Shown here in pieces: positions 12,680 through 64,000 of a stretch of DNA of 64,000 nt (position 1 is the first letter of the stretch; each line of letters starts with the position of its first letter). Source of the DNA: Stramonita haemastoma (Eukaryota > Mollusca > Gastropoda > Neogastropoda > Muricidae); assembly GCA_030674155.1 (NCBI GenBank), contig CM060319.1:1657084-1721083 (forward strand). The letters run 5' to 3'. The notes beneath the pieces were generated by a model, which did not search any database, was not told the DNA's origin, and saw nothing but the letters and a program-made list of their open reading frames with translations. Both the position numbers and the translations under genes were made by a program.

Positions 12680-12905
12680 AAACCAAGATCCCATGTGTGA
12701 ACGCACGCACGCAGAACATCTTGCGCACACGTTAAATCCTGTTCCGCTTTTTACAAGAGTAGGCCATCGTGTGTGCCCGTGGGAACAGATGACGTTTATA
12801 AAATTGCATACACACAGGGACTAGATGTAAAAAAGCACAAGAGTGCTTATTCCATTATCCTCGATATAAAAAGAATAAATAAATAAAATAAATAAATATA
12901 AACCG
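12680..12905 (+). repeat. main-family SINE, body and tail
   Basis: CAGAACATCTTGCGCACACG through CATTATCCTCGATATAAAAA and an (AATAAAT)n tail. With the fragment at 12,478 it forms a head-to-body inversion. Confidence 0.8.
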
Positions 12906-13029
12906 AAATTAAAACAAAAAAACTTGCCTGACTTTTACCTAAGATTTAGTTAACCAGGCTTACCAAGCAAACCCTGTCACCCCGAGAAAGCTTACTTCCA
13001 CCCCCCCCCCCCCCCCCCCCCTTCACTGT

Positions 13030-13165
13030 GACAGATGGCAAAACTGCATACGCACGGGGACTGGATGTAAAAAAAAAAAAAAAAGCACGAGTGCTTATTC
13101 CATTATCCGAATATAAAGAATAAAATAAATACGTAAATAAATCAGTGAATAAATAAATAAGAAGG
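13030..13165 (+). repeat. main-family SINE, 3' part
   Basis: AACTGCATACGCACGGGGAC, 'agcacgagtgcttattccattatcc', then an (AAATA)n tail, ending about 450 bases before the CFAP43 promoter. A C20 run precedes it. Confidence 0.75.
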
Positions 13166-13589
13166 GGCTTATGGTGACGAGTCAGTCATGTGCGTGTGTG
13201 TGTGTGAGATAGAGAGAGCCCGCGCACACGCGGAGTGTGTGCGCACATGTCCATGCGTCATTGGACTGTTGCTTCAAGCACTTCTATGGGATAGGCCTAG
13301 TGTAAAATATCTGTATCATTTTTCGACAAAGAACAAGTCAAAAGTGCGGTCGACTACGATCTGTATTTATTTCAAGCTTTATTAATTAAATGATATTATG
13401 TGTGTACGTGTGTGTGTCGAAGTAGGCCTACCCATGCCTAGATTACTTGGGTCGAAAAAGAGCAAACAAAAAAACAACAAAACGGAAAACCTCCAAAGGC
13501 GGGCTTAAAAAAAAAAGAAGAAAATTTAGAATCATTACATATCGTCAATGACTATCGAAAGTCCCGGGCAAAGAAAATCTATTTTTGTC

Positions 13590-13720
13590 GCTCTCGCCGG
13601 ATAACACGTGACTTGAAATCTTAGCAACAACATAGACAATATGGCGCAGCGTTGTGACTCCGACAGTGAAAACTGAAATTGGTCACTTTTGCAGTTGTTG
13701 TTCCGTGAGACAAGAACAAG
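13590..13720 (+). promoter_or_regulatory. putative CFAP43 promoter and 5'UTR
   Basis: A CpG-containing, repeat-free stretch just upstream of the start codon, unlike the AT-rich flanks. It holds an E-box CACGTG (13,605-13,610), a TTAGCAAC element (13,621-13,628) resembling an RFX X-box half site as found in ciliary gene promoters, and CAATATGGCGC (13,637-13,647), which matches the YY1 core AANATGGCG often found at animal transcription starts. The transcription start itself is not visible. Regulation by RFX is inference from the motif and the ciliary function of the gene. Confidence 0.45.
13641..13676 (+). other. short upstream ORF (11 codons) in the presumed CFAP43 leader
   Basis: ATG GCG CAG ... 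AAC TGA encodes MAQRCDSDSEN and stops 44 bases before the CFAP43 ATG. Its ATG overlaps the YY1-like motif, so it lies in the mRNA only if transcription starts upstream of it. It cannot be the main start because its frame closes at once. Confidence 0.35.
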
Positions 13721-63543
<49,823 letters not shown>

Positions 63544-63684
63544 GTGAGTTTGGGGGGGGGGTTTGTTGTTTTTTTTAAGGTGGTGAGTTGCTAGTGACAT
63601 CAGCATGGTAACACAGGCACAAATTACATCTGCTTACCTCCCCTACTCTGTCTTCTATCCACCTGACAATCCCTACCACTTGTA

Positions 63685-64000
63685 TGCCTACACTTGAATA
63701 CTTATATACTGTCTGTTTGTCTCTGTCTCTCTCTTGTATGCCTACACTTGAATACTTATATACTGTCTGTTTGTCTCTGTCTCTCTCTTGTATGCCTACA
63801 CTTGAATACTTTATACTGTCTGTTTGTCTCTGTCTCTCTCTTGTATGCCTACACTTGAATACTTACTATACTGTCTGTTTGTCTCTGTCTCTCTCTTGTA
63901 TGCCTACACTTGAATACTTCTATACTGTTTTGTCTCTGTCTCTCTCTTGTATGCCTACACTTGAATACTTCTATACTGTTTTTGTCTCTGTCTCTCTCTT
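63685..64000. repeat. 54 bp minisatellite running off the window
   Basis: TGTATGCCTACACTTGAATA, 'cttatatactgtctgtttgtctctgtctctctct'; at least five copies, continuing beyond the edge. Confidence 0.95.

Overview
Eukaryotic genomic DNA, AT-rich and heavily loaded with dinucleotide repeats, minisatellites and tRNA-derived short interspersed repeats. The spliced gene, the SINE types and the enormous TG/CA load suggest a marine invertebrate, most likely a mollusc (gastropod). That assignment is inference from repeat style and protein similarity; no species marker is present.

The window is dominated by one plus-strand gene, 13,721 to beyond 63,543, which I reconstructed as 37 exons with matching splice phases (about 1,570 codons). 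It encodes CFAP43 (WDR96), the axonemal WD-repeat/coiled-coil protein that pairs with CFAP44 in the tether of the inner dynein arm I1/f. Exons 2-17 (to about residue 790) carry the WD-repeat half; exons 19-37 carry the charged coiled-coil half. The last roughly 100 residues lie past the right edge.

Layout: 1-13.5 kb is intergenic or the tail of an unidentified transcription unit, with minisatellites, a duplicated 0.3-0.4 kb block and several SINEs. 13.55-13.75 kb is a promoter-like, CpG-containing stretch with a YY1-type motif, an RFX-type half site, a short upstream ORF and exon 1. From 16 to 64 kb exons alternate with repeat-filled introns. Intron 12 (26.46-31.93 kb) holds a nested set of mobile elements: a decayed minus-strand reverse-transcriptase relic, split by a 3.9 kb terminal-inverted-repeat element that itself contains a 1.9 kb element flanked by TA arrays.

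The most unusual signal is that at least 16 splice junctions of CFAP43 sit inside tandem arrays. The repeat unit contains the exon edge, the splice site and adjacent intron, so one intron can carry 2 to 20 copies of its own donor or acceptor. Intron 3 is built almost entirely of copies of its own two ends. Exons 4, 8 and 15 have apparent single-base deletions, mostly in homopolymers, which look more like consensus errors than pseudogene decay because the other 34 exons are intact and in phase.
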